A DNA stretch of 64,000 nucleotides. Origin: Cyanodermella asteris (Eukaryota; Ascomycota; Lecanoromycetes; Ostropales; Stictidaceae). The notes below the pieces were generated by a model that saw only the letters and a list, made by a program, of their open reading frames with translations, made no database searches and was not told the origin of the DNA. Below, piece after piece: positions 46,128-56,905 of the stretch. The translations under genes were made by a program, and so were the position numbers. The stretch is from NCBI GenBank assembly GCA_900618795.1, contig UYJD01000002.1, positions 1,682,643-1,746,642 on the forward strand, written 5' to 3'. Every line of letters begins with the position of its first letter. Within the stretch, counting starts at the first letter, position 1.

Positions 46128-47258
46128 CTATGGTTCGACTTTACCCAGCCCAACCAGCATATCTCTTGTCAGTTCGAAACTGACCCAGCTACTAGCCATA
46201 CTCGGGGCGACTTTCAAAAGGTTAGGCCACAATCCCTTGTAGAAGCCTTTGAGACCTTCTTGTCGTGCTATTGTTCGCATGGCGTCAAATACCGATTTGT
46301 ATTTCAACCCCATCCCAGGCATGGTGTTTATCTGAAATCGTCGCCTGAGAACGTCGAAAGGGTATGTACACGTTTGTGCAATACCGCCGGACAGAGCGCC
46401 AGCCAGTAGTCGACGAATAACGGACGGTTTTTCGGTCTTGCCGTCTTTCGAAGGCGGGCTCAAATACCCACGTATCGACTCGTAGACCATAAAATTAAGA
46501 CCGACGTAGGGCGCAACGCCAGCGACTGTCGGAAGAATGCCGCGATATAGGGCTCGGATCCCTCCCTCGGTGGCATATATGGTTTTCAGAACAGTGCCCA
46601 TTCCTGGTAGCTTCCTCCCCTGTTCCAGCTTTTGACTTTCCGTCAAGGCTGCGAAACTAGCGCTTTGAATGCTAAGTCGTGTCCGAACAATGTCCAAAGG
46701 ATATGTGAAAGTTACGCTTGTGATTCCTGCGATTCCACCGCACGTAAGTCGTTGAATTGGGCCAAGCTCGGCACCTGGGGAGCTCTCGAACCACTTCTTG
46801 TAGAGGTTGTATGAACCGAACTGGACGGCCGAGTATGGGACTATCCGAATGCAATTCGTACCATTGCCACGCATCATGCCCTTGAATCCCTCCTCTCGCC
46901 ATATCTTGGCTAGTCCTTTTCCAACAGAACCCTTGTACTCATCACCCCCAACTGTTTGGACCTGAAATAGAATCTTCAGCCTTTCCAATGGCGATACGAC
47001 TGTCCGTGACACGGCCCCGGCGACACCGCCGGCAATGAAGGCTGCAACAACAGGCTGTGATAGATATAAACGAGTTGATGTGAGAAATGGTACGGGTGGA
47101 GTTTGCGAGGCCTGAGTGCGAAGAAAGTTAGCGCGAGACTTGGAATCGGGTGAGTCAAGGCTGACTTTTGTGTTCTCTGCTGTTTCGATGGCAGCCGTGC
47201 CGGGCGTAGAACTAGCTGTAGTTGCCGACACTGGCATGCGCACCTTGTCCGCACTCAT
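46128..47258 (-). CDS. Mitochondrial carrier family transporter
   Basis: Single exon, 376 residues. Three carrier repeats are present, each with its signature: SPLERLK (first), YPLDIVRTR (second) and YPFDVLRRR (third), giving six membrane helices from about residue 68 to the end. A 60-residue Ser/Thr-rich N-terminal extension precedes them. Carriers of this family exchange metabolites across the mitochondrial inner membrane. The overall sequence, including FIAGGVAGAVSRTVVSPLER and GNGTNCIRIVPYSAVQFGSY, recalls the yeast YPR011C / SLC25A42-A16 group that carries adenine-based substrates such as APS/PAPS or CoA; the substrate is inference. The ATG at 47258 is the first in the frame. Confidence 0.94.
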   Translation of the reverse strand: MSADKVRMPVSATTASSTPGTAAIETAENTKVSLDSPDSKSRANFLRTQASQTPPVPFLTSTRLYLSQPVVAAFIAGGVAGAVSRTVVSPLERLKILFQVQTVGGDEYKGSVGKGLAKIWREEGFKGMMRGNGTNCIRIVPYSAVQFGSYNLYKKWFESSPGAELGPIQRLTCGGIAGITSVTFTYPLDIVRTRLSIQSASFAALTESQKLEQGRKLPGMGTVLKTIYATEGGIRALYRGILPTVAGVAPYVGLNFMVYESIRGYLSPPSKDGKTEKPSVIRRLLAGALSGGIAQTCTYPFDVLRRRFQINTMPGMGLKYKSVFDAMRTIARQEGLKGFYKGLWPNLLKVAPSMASSWVSFELTRDMLVGLGKVEP

Positions 47259-48650
47259 CGTGAGTTTGGCTGGTGGGGGAGCAGTGTCGCGAGCAGGTTG
47301 GCGTCGTCAAGACGAGTGTCTCGTGCCCCGTTCGTCCGCCAAGCAAAGCCTTCGAGTCGCGGCTGTGGAGCTGGGTATTCTAGGAACAGAGCGTGTTGCC
47401 TAAGATGACTTTTCGAGCATCAATGCGTCGCGCCGGGGGTTTCTAGAATCTGTCGACGGGCTCGAGGCAATGTTTTGTCGGTTGCGCGCATCGAAGCAGT
47501 GTCGGGGCCATTGGACGGCCACTGGTGCTGCTCAAGAAGGATCAGTAGATGTTGAGCAGAGATCCCATGACGATGAGCATAGGAGATGTCGTGACAATTG
47601 GCAGGCGGCTAGTCGCACAGGATCAGGAGGTTGAGTTCTACAGATTACGAGGGAAGGTGGAATACCGGCAGGGCACAATAAGAGCTGCCGCTGACTTGTC
47701 GCAGCCGTGTACTCCTGTAGGCGCACTGCGATAGGCCGGTCCGCCCTGTCCAGCTGGCACAAGAGGCTCATGCGCAGCCTTGTGCCTGCCACACGACATG
47801 GCGCTGATGACTCCCACTCGTCGACGAATGGACATCCGTATCATACGGCTTGCCGATGAGCTCAAACAAGGTCCGGGGGGCCTCATTCGGCGGTTTTCTC
47901 CCGCCTACGCTTCATGACGCTTTTGACGGACCGTTGTACTTGTGGATTTCGAAAGGAATTTTTATCCACCAGAACACGCTCCCATCAATCCGTACACGTC
48001 TAGGCTTTGTTTGACTCCTTGCGGTGTACTACATCTCTTGTTTGTATTCAACGAATTTCTCGTCAGGGCCAAAGGCGCGTGTATGCATGTCAAGTATGTA
48101 CACCTAACTAGGTAGCTGCTTCGAGCGGCTCTGTATTTGATGTACCTCATGCGCGGTCAGTCCACAGAGCCATGACTTGACTGAGCCTCCCCGTCTTCGT
48201 AAACCCGATGGTTTTATAGATTTTCGAGGTCTGGTCCAGCTTGCCGACCTCGTATGCGAAAGCACGCCAACATGAACAGCCCTTCAACACAAGGCGAACT
48301 TTTGAGCGGTGATGACATGTTGACATGTCGATTGGCACCGAAGTACCGGAAATCTCGACAGAACACTGCTCATCGAAGCCTCTTCGAACGTGACGCACGC
48401 TGTGACTCAGATGTCTCATACTTCATATGGCAGCCGAAAAAAGGTATCCAAGGCCTTGTAGACTCACGAGACGGCTCTTCCCCATGCACTGCTTAGTCAG
48501 CCAGCTCGCCCGATCGGCTCTGGGGCGTCATGCTCGTCTGCCTGCCTTTTCGCCATCTTTCAGTGCTTAACATCGCAAACCGCGCTTCAAACGACCAAAC
48601 CCTCTTCTCTGTTCACACTTGTATTACTCCTCCGGCCGCCGTCCTACAAC
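47259..48650. other. Divergent intergenic region
   Basis: About 1.4 kb between the minus-strand carrier and the plus-strand SR protein gene. Frames of up to 95 codons on either strand lack motifs. A pyrimidine-rich leader (48540-48640) precedes the SR gene. Confidence 0.45.
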
Positions 48651-49546
48651 ATGTCTCGTGGAGGCACTACTCTTTATGTGACTGGCTTCGGCCAGGGGAC
48701 TCGAGCTAGGGAGCTCGCTTACGAGTTCGAACGGTACGTCAACCCCCTTCACTGGGCCTTCTGGCAACATCCCTGCATGTGCCCTTCGTACCTTAGCCCC
48801 ATCGCCCTCGATGTGAAGCTCCAGAGTCTTCGTCCACGGGGTCCATGAGTCTCATCGTCGTCTGCACACCCTTCCAGACTTGTTGCTGACATCTTCGCAG
48901 CTTCGGTCGCTTGGTCCGCTGCGACATTCCCGCACCGCGCTCTGCCTCCAGTCGCCTCTTCGCTTTCGTTGAATATGAGGATCGTCGTGATGCCGATGAT
49001 GCCTACTACGACATGCATAACAAGCGCATCGGACCTGATAGAGACACCCTGAAGGTCGAGGTAAGCTTTAAGCGGTCCAAGACAGGCGACTTGGCAACAC
49101 AGCGCTGATCCGTTGACAGTGGGCCCGTACACCTCCCTCTGCCTCATGGCGCTTCGAATCCGGCCGCGAAGAACGCGGTGGTCGTGACGGACGTGACCGC
49201 CGTGACGGAGGTCGTGACCGTCGTTCGCCTCGCCGCCGCAGCTTCTCGCCACGGCGGGATCGCAGCCCTCGCCGCGATCGCCGTGATGACCGCCGAGACA
49301 GAGATTACGACCGCCGGGATCGGGACCGTGATAGGAGCCGTAGCCCCGACGGCGACCGCAAGATGGAAGACGTCCGTGACGACCGCGGCCGCGAAGAGGA
49401 CCGCGAGCGTGAAGGCGGCGATGCTGAGCGGAAGGGTATGTTCAACACACTATACCGACACAAGCTACTGGCACGGACTGAACAAATTTACAGCTGAACC
49501 CTCTCCTCCTATCGCTGCTCACGATGAGCTCGACACTGCTGAGTAG
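48651..49546 (+). CDS. SR-type splicing factor, one RRM
   Basis: Exons 48651-48733, 48901-49060, 49120-49435 and 49494-49546 give 203 residues; all introns are GT-AG (167, 59 and 58 nt) and frame is kept. The RRM has RNP2 LYVTGF (8-13) and RNP1 RLFAFVEY (46-53). After [10 protein letters not shown] comes an Arg/Asp/Ser-rich tail with RRD, RSP and RDRDRSRSP repeats (about 90-180) and an acidic C-terminus. One RRM plus RS tail fits the fungal Srp1/Srp2-like splicing regulators, nuclear and controlled by SR kinases. The relatively long first intron sits inside the RRM code, a place where SR genes often self-regulate by alternative splicing; that is inference. Confidence 0.92.
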
Positions 49547-50669
49547 AACAAAGCAGGAGCATCATTCAAGGCAATAAAGAGTGAAATGCCCCTGCTCACC
49601 GGACCCCAGCGCTGATCTCGCAGGAAGACTGCTCCGTCTCGACAACAGTCCCGTGCAATATCACGCACATGTGAGGAACAATATGGTTTGAACCAAAAAG
49701 TTTTTGGGACGCTGGTGGCCAGCAGATTTGATTCAAGAAGATTTAGTCCGATAGCATGTTGCACGAACGATATCGATCGACCGGCTCCTCGGTAGCCCCT
49801 ACAAACAAACAATATCCTTCCCTCGATCGATCCGAAGCCTCGACCACGGAAACAAATCTGAAGTCTCGTGACTTTACCAGCACCCGTGAACCCCCTCTCG
49901 ATCTCCGATGCTTCGATGCTCCGTAAACATTACGAACTTTCGTTCATCTGCCCAATCCCGTATACGATCATATCGTCAGCCTTCGAATTCGACCTCGTTC
50001 GATCTGCACATACGCTTTTCTTTCTTATTACGATCTCCTATCTACGCCTGCACCCGGCCGTGATTCGCCGTCTTATTCGCTACGATTCGCGTTGACACGA
50101 GCATTTTACCGCTGAGCCGTCTTGAGCGATACGCCACAAAGCGCCCACACTGCAGCGGTTGTCGCCCCACGAGGTTGACACGTCTGTAATGAATTGACCG
50201 CACTGAAGCGAGCGTCCTCTTGCGAGGTGGTTTCGAGGTAAGTACTCGTTTCCTTTCCGCTCGATGGAAACACGATTTCCCAAAGCAAGCCACCACGCAG
50301 CTTGAGCTCGTGTGACACTCATGCCCGTCACACCAAAATTTTTGGACGTCAAGTCTTCCAAACCAGGCATTTATGCTGCAGACGGTGCCTTGCTTTGATT
50401 GGTCAGTACTGCGATGCCTCTTTCTATCAATATTCTGGTCAATTCCTGCAGCCTGTGTCTGCACCAAGCAAGCCCGACCTCACGCGCCTCTTAACTATGA
50501 ATGTCAACAGTCGACCGGGTGTCATATTCTTTCGTAAAACTGGTCGTAATCTATGGCTTGCGCAGCACTGTCTGGCAAATACCTCGATCGTCTCGGCCGA
50601 CAACCCAGTGCAAATGGTGCGGTAACTCCCCAGAGCAAGAACCAAGCAAACCAGCCCGTTGCTTTGCGG
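49547..50669. other. Convergent intergenic region
   Basis: About 1.1 kb between the SR gene and UBP14 stops. Frames up to 141 codons on the minus strand lack motifs. Nothing supported. Confidence 0.45.
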
Positions 50670-53090
50670 TCATAGCTTCTCAAAGAAGTACACGTAGGCA
50701 AACTTCTTCATTTCCTCAACCGTAGTCTCACCAGCCTCGACAACCTTCTCGTCATTGAACAGAATCCACTTATCGGTCCCGGATTCCTCGTTGTCGGCAT
50801 TCATATCCTCACTGGCAGCTTCCGATTTCTTGAAATGTTTCTTGATGTACGCCACGTAATGGCCGGCGTGGATGCTGGCTCCTTTGTGGCAGACGATGCT
50901 GCGCAGCCTGAAATCAGCAGGCGTTGAAGGATCTCCAGGAGGCACTTTGCTCTCAGAGCCATTGGTGGTAGGCTTCGCCGCTTCCTCAGGCTCGCCCATG
51001 TCATCCGGATGAGAGAATACCCACTCGATGGCGCGCTCGACGTCTCCACCGGATTCTCTCAGGCCTTTTCGTGCCTTGTTCGAATCGATGCCCATAGCAA
51101 CGACCATCTCGAGTGCTTCTGCAGATACGCCTGAGTTACCGGGGAAAGGTCCCGTTGAACTCTCCAGCTTGAAGGGCTCGTCAATGTCGGCGTCCTCCAT
51201 GTGTTCCAGCAGCCAGTTCATGGCCGCCTCTGCATCAGCGTTACCAGTCGCGTGAAGCGCCTTTTCGGCTCTGTTCTTCGGCATACCCATCATTTCTAGC
51301 TGGCCCAGCGCCGCCGCATTCGCGGTCCAAGCCGGCTTGCCACCGGTAACGTCCGTATCCTCCGGCAGCTCCTCTTCGCCATCTTGGAGCCCAAAAGACT
51401 TGTACGCCTCCATGGAAAATTTCTCATCGCTAACAACAACTGGTATGTCCAGTTTCGTGGGGACCCAGTTGACGAGCTCGAAGCGGCGGGCGTTGATGGC
51501 GAGGTTCTCGGGGAAGGTGGCGAATTTGCTCTGCTTGGTGAAGCCGTCTTTGGAATTGCAGGCAGGACAGGTGAGTTCGACTTGTTCGGGGGAGGTAAAG
51601 ATGTCCAGGCACTCTTTGAGAGTGACAGGCTCGAATTCGTCCTTGGCTTCGCCGTCACCGTTGGCAGTAGGGTTCTTGGGTAGACGACGTGCGGGAACCG
51701 GTATCGAGATGTTGTCTTGCTCATCTTGTCGGTATCTTACACACTTGCAGGATAGACACTGCAGTCGTTGCTCCAGCATGAATCTGAATGAGCCGACTGG
51801 ATCTTTTAGGGCTGATGGGTGACGGGATTCTGAAATGAGCTTGAAAAGGTGGATGAGGAATTCGAAAGAGTCTTGTTGACGCATGGTAGAGAACTCTTCG
51901 TGCCCTCGTCCAACGAGGTGCTTGAACATGGCAGGAGCCAAGCCTCTCTGATGAGCGGTATCCGGTGGCTGTGGCTTAGGATGTACGTCCGGATCAGGTT
52001 TTGACCACTTGCCTGACAACAGACCTTCTGCTAGCTTCCTCAACTGTGTTTCCAAGTCTTGTGCTGGATATGGAACAGAAGGTAGTGGCTCGGTAGGATG
52101 GAAATATCGTTTCTGAAATGCCGGAAGTGAGAACAGGGACTGCACGATACTGTTGAGGTAGCAGCTATTGCCCAAATTCTTCAAGCCGGTCAGGCCATCG
52201 CCGTAGACCTTTTGTAGCTCCTTGCCATCTTCGTCGGTCATGTTGAATTCCCACCTGAGGTTCTGTTCGATCTGCATCTCTGTTAAGCTCTTTTCAGTCT
52301 TCACTCGATCTTGGATATTGATTCCCCAGTTGTTGAGGTGTGCTGGCAGTTCCGGATCGGTCCTCTCCTCGTCGCAAGCATAGCAATAAATGTCCGCTGT
52401 GCCCTCCGCAGTAATTGATCCTAGCTTGACAGAAACGGGATGCTTCGATGCGTCGTAATGTGCCAGCCCGTGACTGTTACCCCCAATGCCCCCAAACTGC
52501 CCTCGCCCACACCCCAGGTTGCCACAAGTCAAGCACAGCCACAAGTTCTCCTTGAGGTCACACGTAGCACATTTGCCCAGATCGCCACCGGGTATCTGCC
52601 TGGGCGCCTCCGGCTGCACCGTCAGTGTGTGCTCACAAGGCGTCAAGTCCAGTTCCCAAGCCTTGACCTCAGCCTGCTGTGCGAACGTGCTCGCCCTCAT
52701 GACCCCCTCAACCACGCTCTTCAGCGGCTCCTCCTCAGCCGCGGCGAGCCCAAATCTGCTGCACTTGTAACACATGACCGTGGTCTCGAAATCGTACTTG
52801 TCGGCTTCCGTCTCGGCGGCGATAGCCAGCTTGGTGAGCTTCTGGGGCGGCTCGTCACGCTCGACATGTTTGCGTTTCCGTTTGATATTGAGGACGAGGG
52901 CGTGGTCGGTGTTGTCGGCGTGCACGGCCGAGTGGACTGCGCTGCAGCCTCCGTTGAAGCAGTGTAAGCAGACATCTAGACCGTCGGGCTCGTCGACGCT
53001 GTTGAAGCACTGGGTGCAGTCCTCGCGGTAGACTGATTGGGATGGGCGGGGTGGTTTGAGGGCTGGGTCGTGTGCGTGAATGCACGCCAT
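50670..53090 (-). CDS. ubp14: Ubiquitin carboxyl-terminal hydrolase (UBP14/USP5)
   Basis: Single exon, 806 residues. The N-terminus has a variant zinc-finger (Cys/His pairs at 25-53), then the ZnF-UBP (about 170-240; GKCATCDLKENLWLCLTCG, HYDASKHP) that grips the free C-terminus of ubiquitin. The catalytic Cys310 is in LGNSCYLNS. Two UBA domains lie in the catalytic insertion (ALGQLEMMGMPKNRAEKAL and LEMVVAMGIDSNKARKGL). The His box is SIHAGHYVAYI near the end, and FNDEKV follows. These enzymes take apart unanchored polyubiquitin chains, keeping the proteasome clear. Domain order and length are complete. Start ATG 53090 has a good context. Confidence 0.97.
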   Translation of the reverse strand: MACIHAHDPALKPPRPSQSVYREDCTQCFNSVDEPDGLDVCLHCFNGGCSAVHSAVHADNTDHALVLNIKRKRKHVERDEPPQKLTKLAIAAETEADKYDFETTVMCYKCSRFGLAAAEEEPLKSVVEGVMRASTFAQQAEVKAWELDLTPCEHTLTVQPEAPRQIPGGDLGKCATCDLKENLWLCLTCGNLGCGRGQFGGIGGNSHGLAHYDASKHPVSVKLGSITAEGTADIYCYACDEERTDPELPAHLNNWGINIQDRVKTEKSLTEMQIEQNLRWEFNMTDEDGKELQKVYGDGLTGLKNLGNSCYLNSIVQSLFSLPAFQKRYFHPTEPLPSVPYPAQDLETQLRKLAEGLLSGKWSKPDPDVHPKPQPPDTAHQRGLAPAMFKHLVGRGHEEFSTMRQQDSFEFLIHLFKLISESRHPSALKDPVGSFRFMLEQRLQCLSCKCVRYRQDEQDNISIPVPARRLPKNPTANGDGEAKDEFEPVTLKECLDIFTSPEQVELTCPACNSKDGFTKQSKFATFPENLAINARRFELVNWVPTKLDIPVVVSDEKFSMEAYKSFGLQDGEEELPEDTDVTGGKPAWTANAAALGQLEMMGMPKNRAEKALHATGNADAEAAMNWLLEHMEDADIDEPFKLESSTGPFPGNSGVSAEALEMVVAMGIDSNKARKGLRESGGDVERAIEWVFSHPDDMGEPEEAAKPTTNGSESKVPPGDPSTPADFRLRSIVCHKGASIHAGHYVAYIKKHFKKSEAASEDMNADNEESGTDKWILFNDEKVVEAGETTVEEMKKFAYVYFFEKL

Positions 53091-53933
53091 GGCGGGGGGA
53101 GGAGAGTGGCGGGCGGGAAGGTTAAATCTAAGCTCTCGGATAGAGACTGGGTGCTTTGGATGCCGATGTCAGGAGTGAGAGAGCGCCAAATCTGAGCAGA
53201 TTATGCGCGAAGGTGAAGGTTCAGAAGCGAGGAGTGGGCGGCGATCTTGCTTGGAAGGTGCGGGATGAGCTGAGCTCAACCTCTCAACCTTTGAAAGCTC
53301 CCCACTTGCTGCCGGGAAGTAAACAGATCAGCGTCACCACCTTCGCTTACATGATCATGATGGTGCCGCGGCGTGAGCCCAAGTCAAGCACCCTCAGCTA
53401 TCAGCTGCAAGTTGATTCTTACTTGGACATCTCAAAGGAGCAAAACCCGATGTGATGTGATTTGACCTCAATCTATCACAGTAAGGTCCGAGGTCAACAC
53501 GTATCTACGCAGGTAAGCACTGGTTAAGGTAGGTGGTCTAGCACCCGCGAAACAACCTTTGAACACCCGCTTTGCTGAAAACGCTGGACATCATCTTCCG
53601 AAACATGCAAAACTTCACAAGTGTCACAAGCGTGTTTTCTCAAACCCTTCGCCGATCTTAGAAATGTTGATCGTCCTCGTGGATTAGCACTTGGCCAGTG
53701 GAAAGTGACAAATCTGCACTTTCGGCCACCTCTCGTACGAAACGTCACGCGAGAACGAAACATTAACTTCTCGAAAAACCACTTTGCGAGACGCAATCCT
53801 TATGCTACTAATGCCTAGTGAGCTTCGAAATGTCTTCTGATGACAGTCTTCATCTGTCCTTGCCTTGGGCTGATTGTTTACCGGCAGCAATTTCCAGTTC
53901 CATCCTCGTCACCTTGGCTCACTCGGACAAAGC
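53091..53933. other. Promoter side of UBP14, 3' side of BTB gene
   Basis: No gene supported. Both flanking genes are on the minus strand. Confidence 0.45.
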
Positions 53934-55130
53934 TCAATCGAGAAGCATGGTTACCTTTGCCTCAAAGCAGCGTCCGTATTTCCAAACCACTCTTATCAGC
54001 CCGCCTGACCAAGCCCTCCTCCGTACTGCACTTGGGTGCACGACTGACCCGGCACTGGCCAAGTCTGCTCCTGTACATGCAAACCGCGCCAAAAAGATGT
54101 TCTTCCAAAACAGACGTGTGAAATCACCTCCTTCCTCGAGAAAGTCAAGGAACTCCGTCCGTGCTCCAACCCCGTCGAGTTTGACTCTGCGGCCCACGAA
54201 AGCCGTCACCACCTGTCGAAGCTCATCACCGTTGACTGTGTTGTCGAAAATAACTCTGATGAGAGCGATGATGTCGATGATGCTTCGGGAGTCTACCATG
54301 ACCTCGGTCAGGGCGCCGCCAATGTTTTGCAGGCAGGATTTCTTGAGGCTTTCGATGAGCTTCTCTGCTGCGAAGAGATATAGGTCGATGTGGACTCGCA
54401 GAATGCGCTGCAAGGCATTTGCCTGCATTTGAAGGTAATTCTGGACGTCTTCTTCCAGGCGTCTGTCCCCTTGCTCCATGGCTTCCCGACGAACAGGGTC
54501 TTTGATGCCCAGAAAGCTGATGTGGTGCTCCACAGCCGTTGCGGAATCGTTCAGGCCGTTAGCGTGTTCGTCGAGGGTGGCCATGCCAGCTACTGGTCGG
54601 ACAAACGTGTCGGGCGAAGGACGAACGGGTCCCAGTCTGAGCTCCAAGCCTTCCAAAGGGTTGTTGGGATCCTTAGTGTAAAGTTGCCGATATGATAGCT
54701 CTTTCTTATCGCGGTTCCGGCGCTCCGCTCGCTCCTTTGACGCCCGTTGAGTTCCCGGAGAAGACCTGTGCCCATTCTTCATGTAAGAAAGCATTAGTTG
54801 CGCGTTGGTTTGAATGGCCCCCGAAGCTTGTTCTCCTGCGGACACATGATCACCCACCCCATTCGCAGCAGACTCAACGTAATCTTCTCGAGCAGTCTTC
54901 GGAACCGTGTACGCGCCAGAATAAGCGAACTGGCACAACAACTTGAAGATCTCCGGTCTCACTTGCTCCCAAACTACAGTCTTCTCCTTCTTCTCCCTGA
55001 AGTTACTGTGGACCATGCTGTGGAGTGGTTCAGACAGTTTGGCGATTGCATCAGCGTGCACCATAAATTCTTTGGCATCGGGGCCGACCTTGAACGTGAA
55101 CAGGTCGGAGTCAAGAATGTCAAAAGCCAT
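53934..55130 (-). CDS. BTB/POZ domain protein, first of a tandem pair
   Basis: Single exon, 398 residues from ATG 55130 (MAFDILDSDLFTFKVG); the frame is open upstream to 55334, but that part resembles leader. A BTB fold spans about residues 8-75 (FTFKVGPDAKEFMVHADAIAKLS, LLCQFAYSGAY). The middle is charged and variable. The C-terminus is shared with the next gene: IFDNTVNGDELRQ and EGGDFTRLFWKNIF. Fungal BTB proteins of this kind may act as Cullin-3 adaptors or simply dimerise; no other domain is recognisable. The start of the BTB is close to the N-terminus, as is usual in this large fungal family. Confidence 0.88.
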   Translation of the reverse strand: MAFDILDSDLFTFKVGPDAKEFMVHADAIAKLSEPLHSMVHSNFREKKEKTVVWEQVRPEIFKLLCQFAYSGAYTVPKTAREDYVESAANGVGDHVSAGEQASGAIQTNAQLMLSYMKNGHRSSPGTQRASKERAERRNRDKKELSYRQLYTKDPNNPLEGLELRLGPVRPSPDTFVRPVAGMATLDEHANGLNDSATAVEHHISFLGIKDPVRREAMEQGDRRLEEDVQNYLQMQANALQRILRVHIDLYLFAAEKLIESLKKSCLQNIGGALTEVMVDSRSIIDIIALIRVIFDNTVNGDELRQVVTAFVGRRVKLDGVGARTEFLDFLEEGGDFTRLFWKNIFLARFACTGADLASAGSVVHPSAVRRRAWSGGLIRVVWKYGRCFEAKVTMLLD

Positions 55131-55750
55131 GATGCTGGTTTGTGAACGGGATAGGGATGATGGGGGAACTTGTGATCGCAAATATCCGGTGATCGATTGC
55201 GGGCTGATGTGAGAGACTTTGAGCTTCGATGTGTGGAAGGATGCAAGAAAGTTTGAAAGTTGGGTTCGTTTAAATGCCAGTTTTAGACTGAACCGCGCGC
55301 CTGGAGGCAGGCAGGCCGTCAATATCTTCGCCAATGCCTGGAATAACGCGCGCCCCGCGACAAGGCAACTTCATTGTTCTGCACAAGTGGCCGGGCCGCC
55401 TGCCGCGCTGGAAGTTCTGCTGATTGTGTGAAGGTTCTTGTTCCAAACCGCTACTCAGAAGTGGCCACAGGGATATCATTTCACATCCTGCAGTATCGAA
55501 CAAACGGCCCGTCGAATTTGAGCATGATATCGTATGATATCCGTCACAATTAGATCCGCATCTATGGTCAGAGAAAAGGCTTTGCCATACAAGTTGCACC
55601 ACTTCCATCACGAGACTCTGGAACACCGCTGTCCAAACAAGGTGCTGGAGCTCGTTCCAGCAAATCGTCATCCCCATGTCCACGGACATCTCTCGCTTCA
55701 TCACAGAGTATCCTAGGCAGCCTGCAGTGACTCAGCTCGAATGTTCGTCA
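55131..55750. other. Spacer between the BTB paralogues
   Basis: Contains the promoter of the first BTB gene and the 3' end of the second. No gene is seen. Confidence 0.45.
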
Positions 55751-56905
55751 TCAATTCAGCCGTCGCCAAAATACCGTCCTCCACACGAATCTTGCAAAGT
55801 CTCCTCCTTCCTCCATAGCATCAGCGAATGCTTTGCTTCCACCGACGTTGTCTCGCTTTACATTCAACGCAAAGTGGTCCGCCAACATCAGCCTCAACTC
55901 ATCCTTGTCGCCAAAAGTATTGTCAAACACGTATCGAGCCACATCAAGCGTGGGGGACAAGCGCGCTCTGTCCAGCGGATATCTGACCAGGATCCAATGA
56001 ATCTTGCCGAGCGCCAGGGCTTTCAGACTCTCCATCATCTTCTCTTGTGCAATCACAAAGACGCGGGCGTGAATCATCAGACAGTGAGCCATGGAGTTAT
56101 CGGTTTCGTAGGCGGGTGGCGTCAAAGCAACTTGTTTGTCGATGTCGATAACAATGGGCGAGTCGCTGTCTTGGACTGTGTGCTGGCCGGCATCTTTGCT
56201 CGCTGGGCCACGCTCAAAATGCGCCAGGAACTTGTTGAATCCAATGATGCGGACACCATCGCGGTCGAATTTCAGATCCGTTCCCTCCAGATCTGGACGG
56301 AGCATGTTGAGTGCGGCGATCTGGTCAGCTGCCTCCTGGCGTCTCTCCTCTCGATTCTGCGGAAACTGCGCTTGAGCTGCTTTGCGATACTGGAGGAGCC
56401 GAAGCGAAGATAATTGACTGGCCTTGGTAATCAACATACTCGGATGCAGATTCATTATTGCGGGGCTACATTCCCTAACGCAAGCTTCATGTCTGGATCT
56501 GTTCTCAGCGACTGCAGAGTGCAAAGCTGGATGACGACTTTGGTCTAGGTTCTGGAACGCAAAGCGTGCCATACTTGTATGTTGCGTCCTCCCGCGCGAC
56601 GCAGGCTGCGCAGTCAAGACTTCCACCTCCGGATTTGGATCTTTGTTCGGCTGAGGTACCACCCTCGCATCATAGTCGCCCTTGTAAGCGAATTCAACCA
56701 GTAGCCCGAAGGTGACAGCGTCGACGTGCGGCCAGTGAGCCTCGTGATCGCTAGCCTCCTTGAATTCACCTTTGATAAGACTGTGCATGGGCTTGGACAA
56801 GGTCACAAAGCAGTCGGCGTGGACCATGAACTTCTGGTTGTGCTCTCCCACGAAGAATGTAAAGATCTCGGAACTGCCAACCAGCTCTCCAAATGGCGTA
56901 CCCAT
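55751..56905 (-). CDS. BTB/POZ domain protein, second of a tandem pair
   Basis: Single exon, 384 residues, start ATG 56905 (MGTPFGELVGSSEIFTFFVG). The BTB region (about 13-80: FTFFVGEHNQKFMVHADCFVTLS, LLVEFAYKGDY) aligns residue by residue with that of the neighbour at 53934-55130, as does the C-terminus (VFDNTFGDKDELRL and EGGDFARFVWRTVFWRRLN). The central part is diverged. The two are therefore tandem duplicates, old judging by low identity in between. Function as adaptor or dimerising protein is family-based inference. Confidence 0.88.
   Translation of the reverse strand: MGTPFGELVGSSEIFTFFVGEHNQKFMVHADCFVTLSKPMHSLIKGEFKEASDHEAHWPHVDAVTFGLLVEFAYKGDYDARVVPQPNKDPNPEVEVLTAQPASRGRTQHTSMARFAFQNLDQSRHPALHSAVAENRSRHEACVRECSPAIMNLHPSMLITKASQLSSLRLLQYRKAAQAQFPQNREERRQEAADQIAALNMLRPDLEGTDLKFDRDGVRIIGFNKFLAHFERGPASKDAGQHTVQDSDSPIVIDIDKQVALTPPAYETDNSMAHCLMIHARVFVIAQEKMMESLKALALGKIHWILVRYPLDRARLSPTLDVARYVFDNTFGDKDELRLMLADHFALNVKRDNVGGSKAFADAMEEGGDFARFVWRTVFWRRLN

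Noticed and set aside
48147-48419. 90-codon minus-strand frame
   Set aside because: Part of it looks protein-like, but there is no start context, partner exon or known domain.
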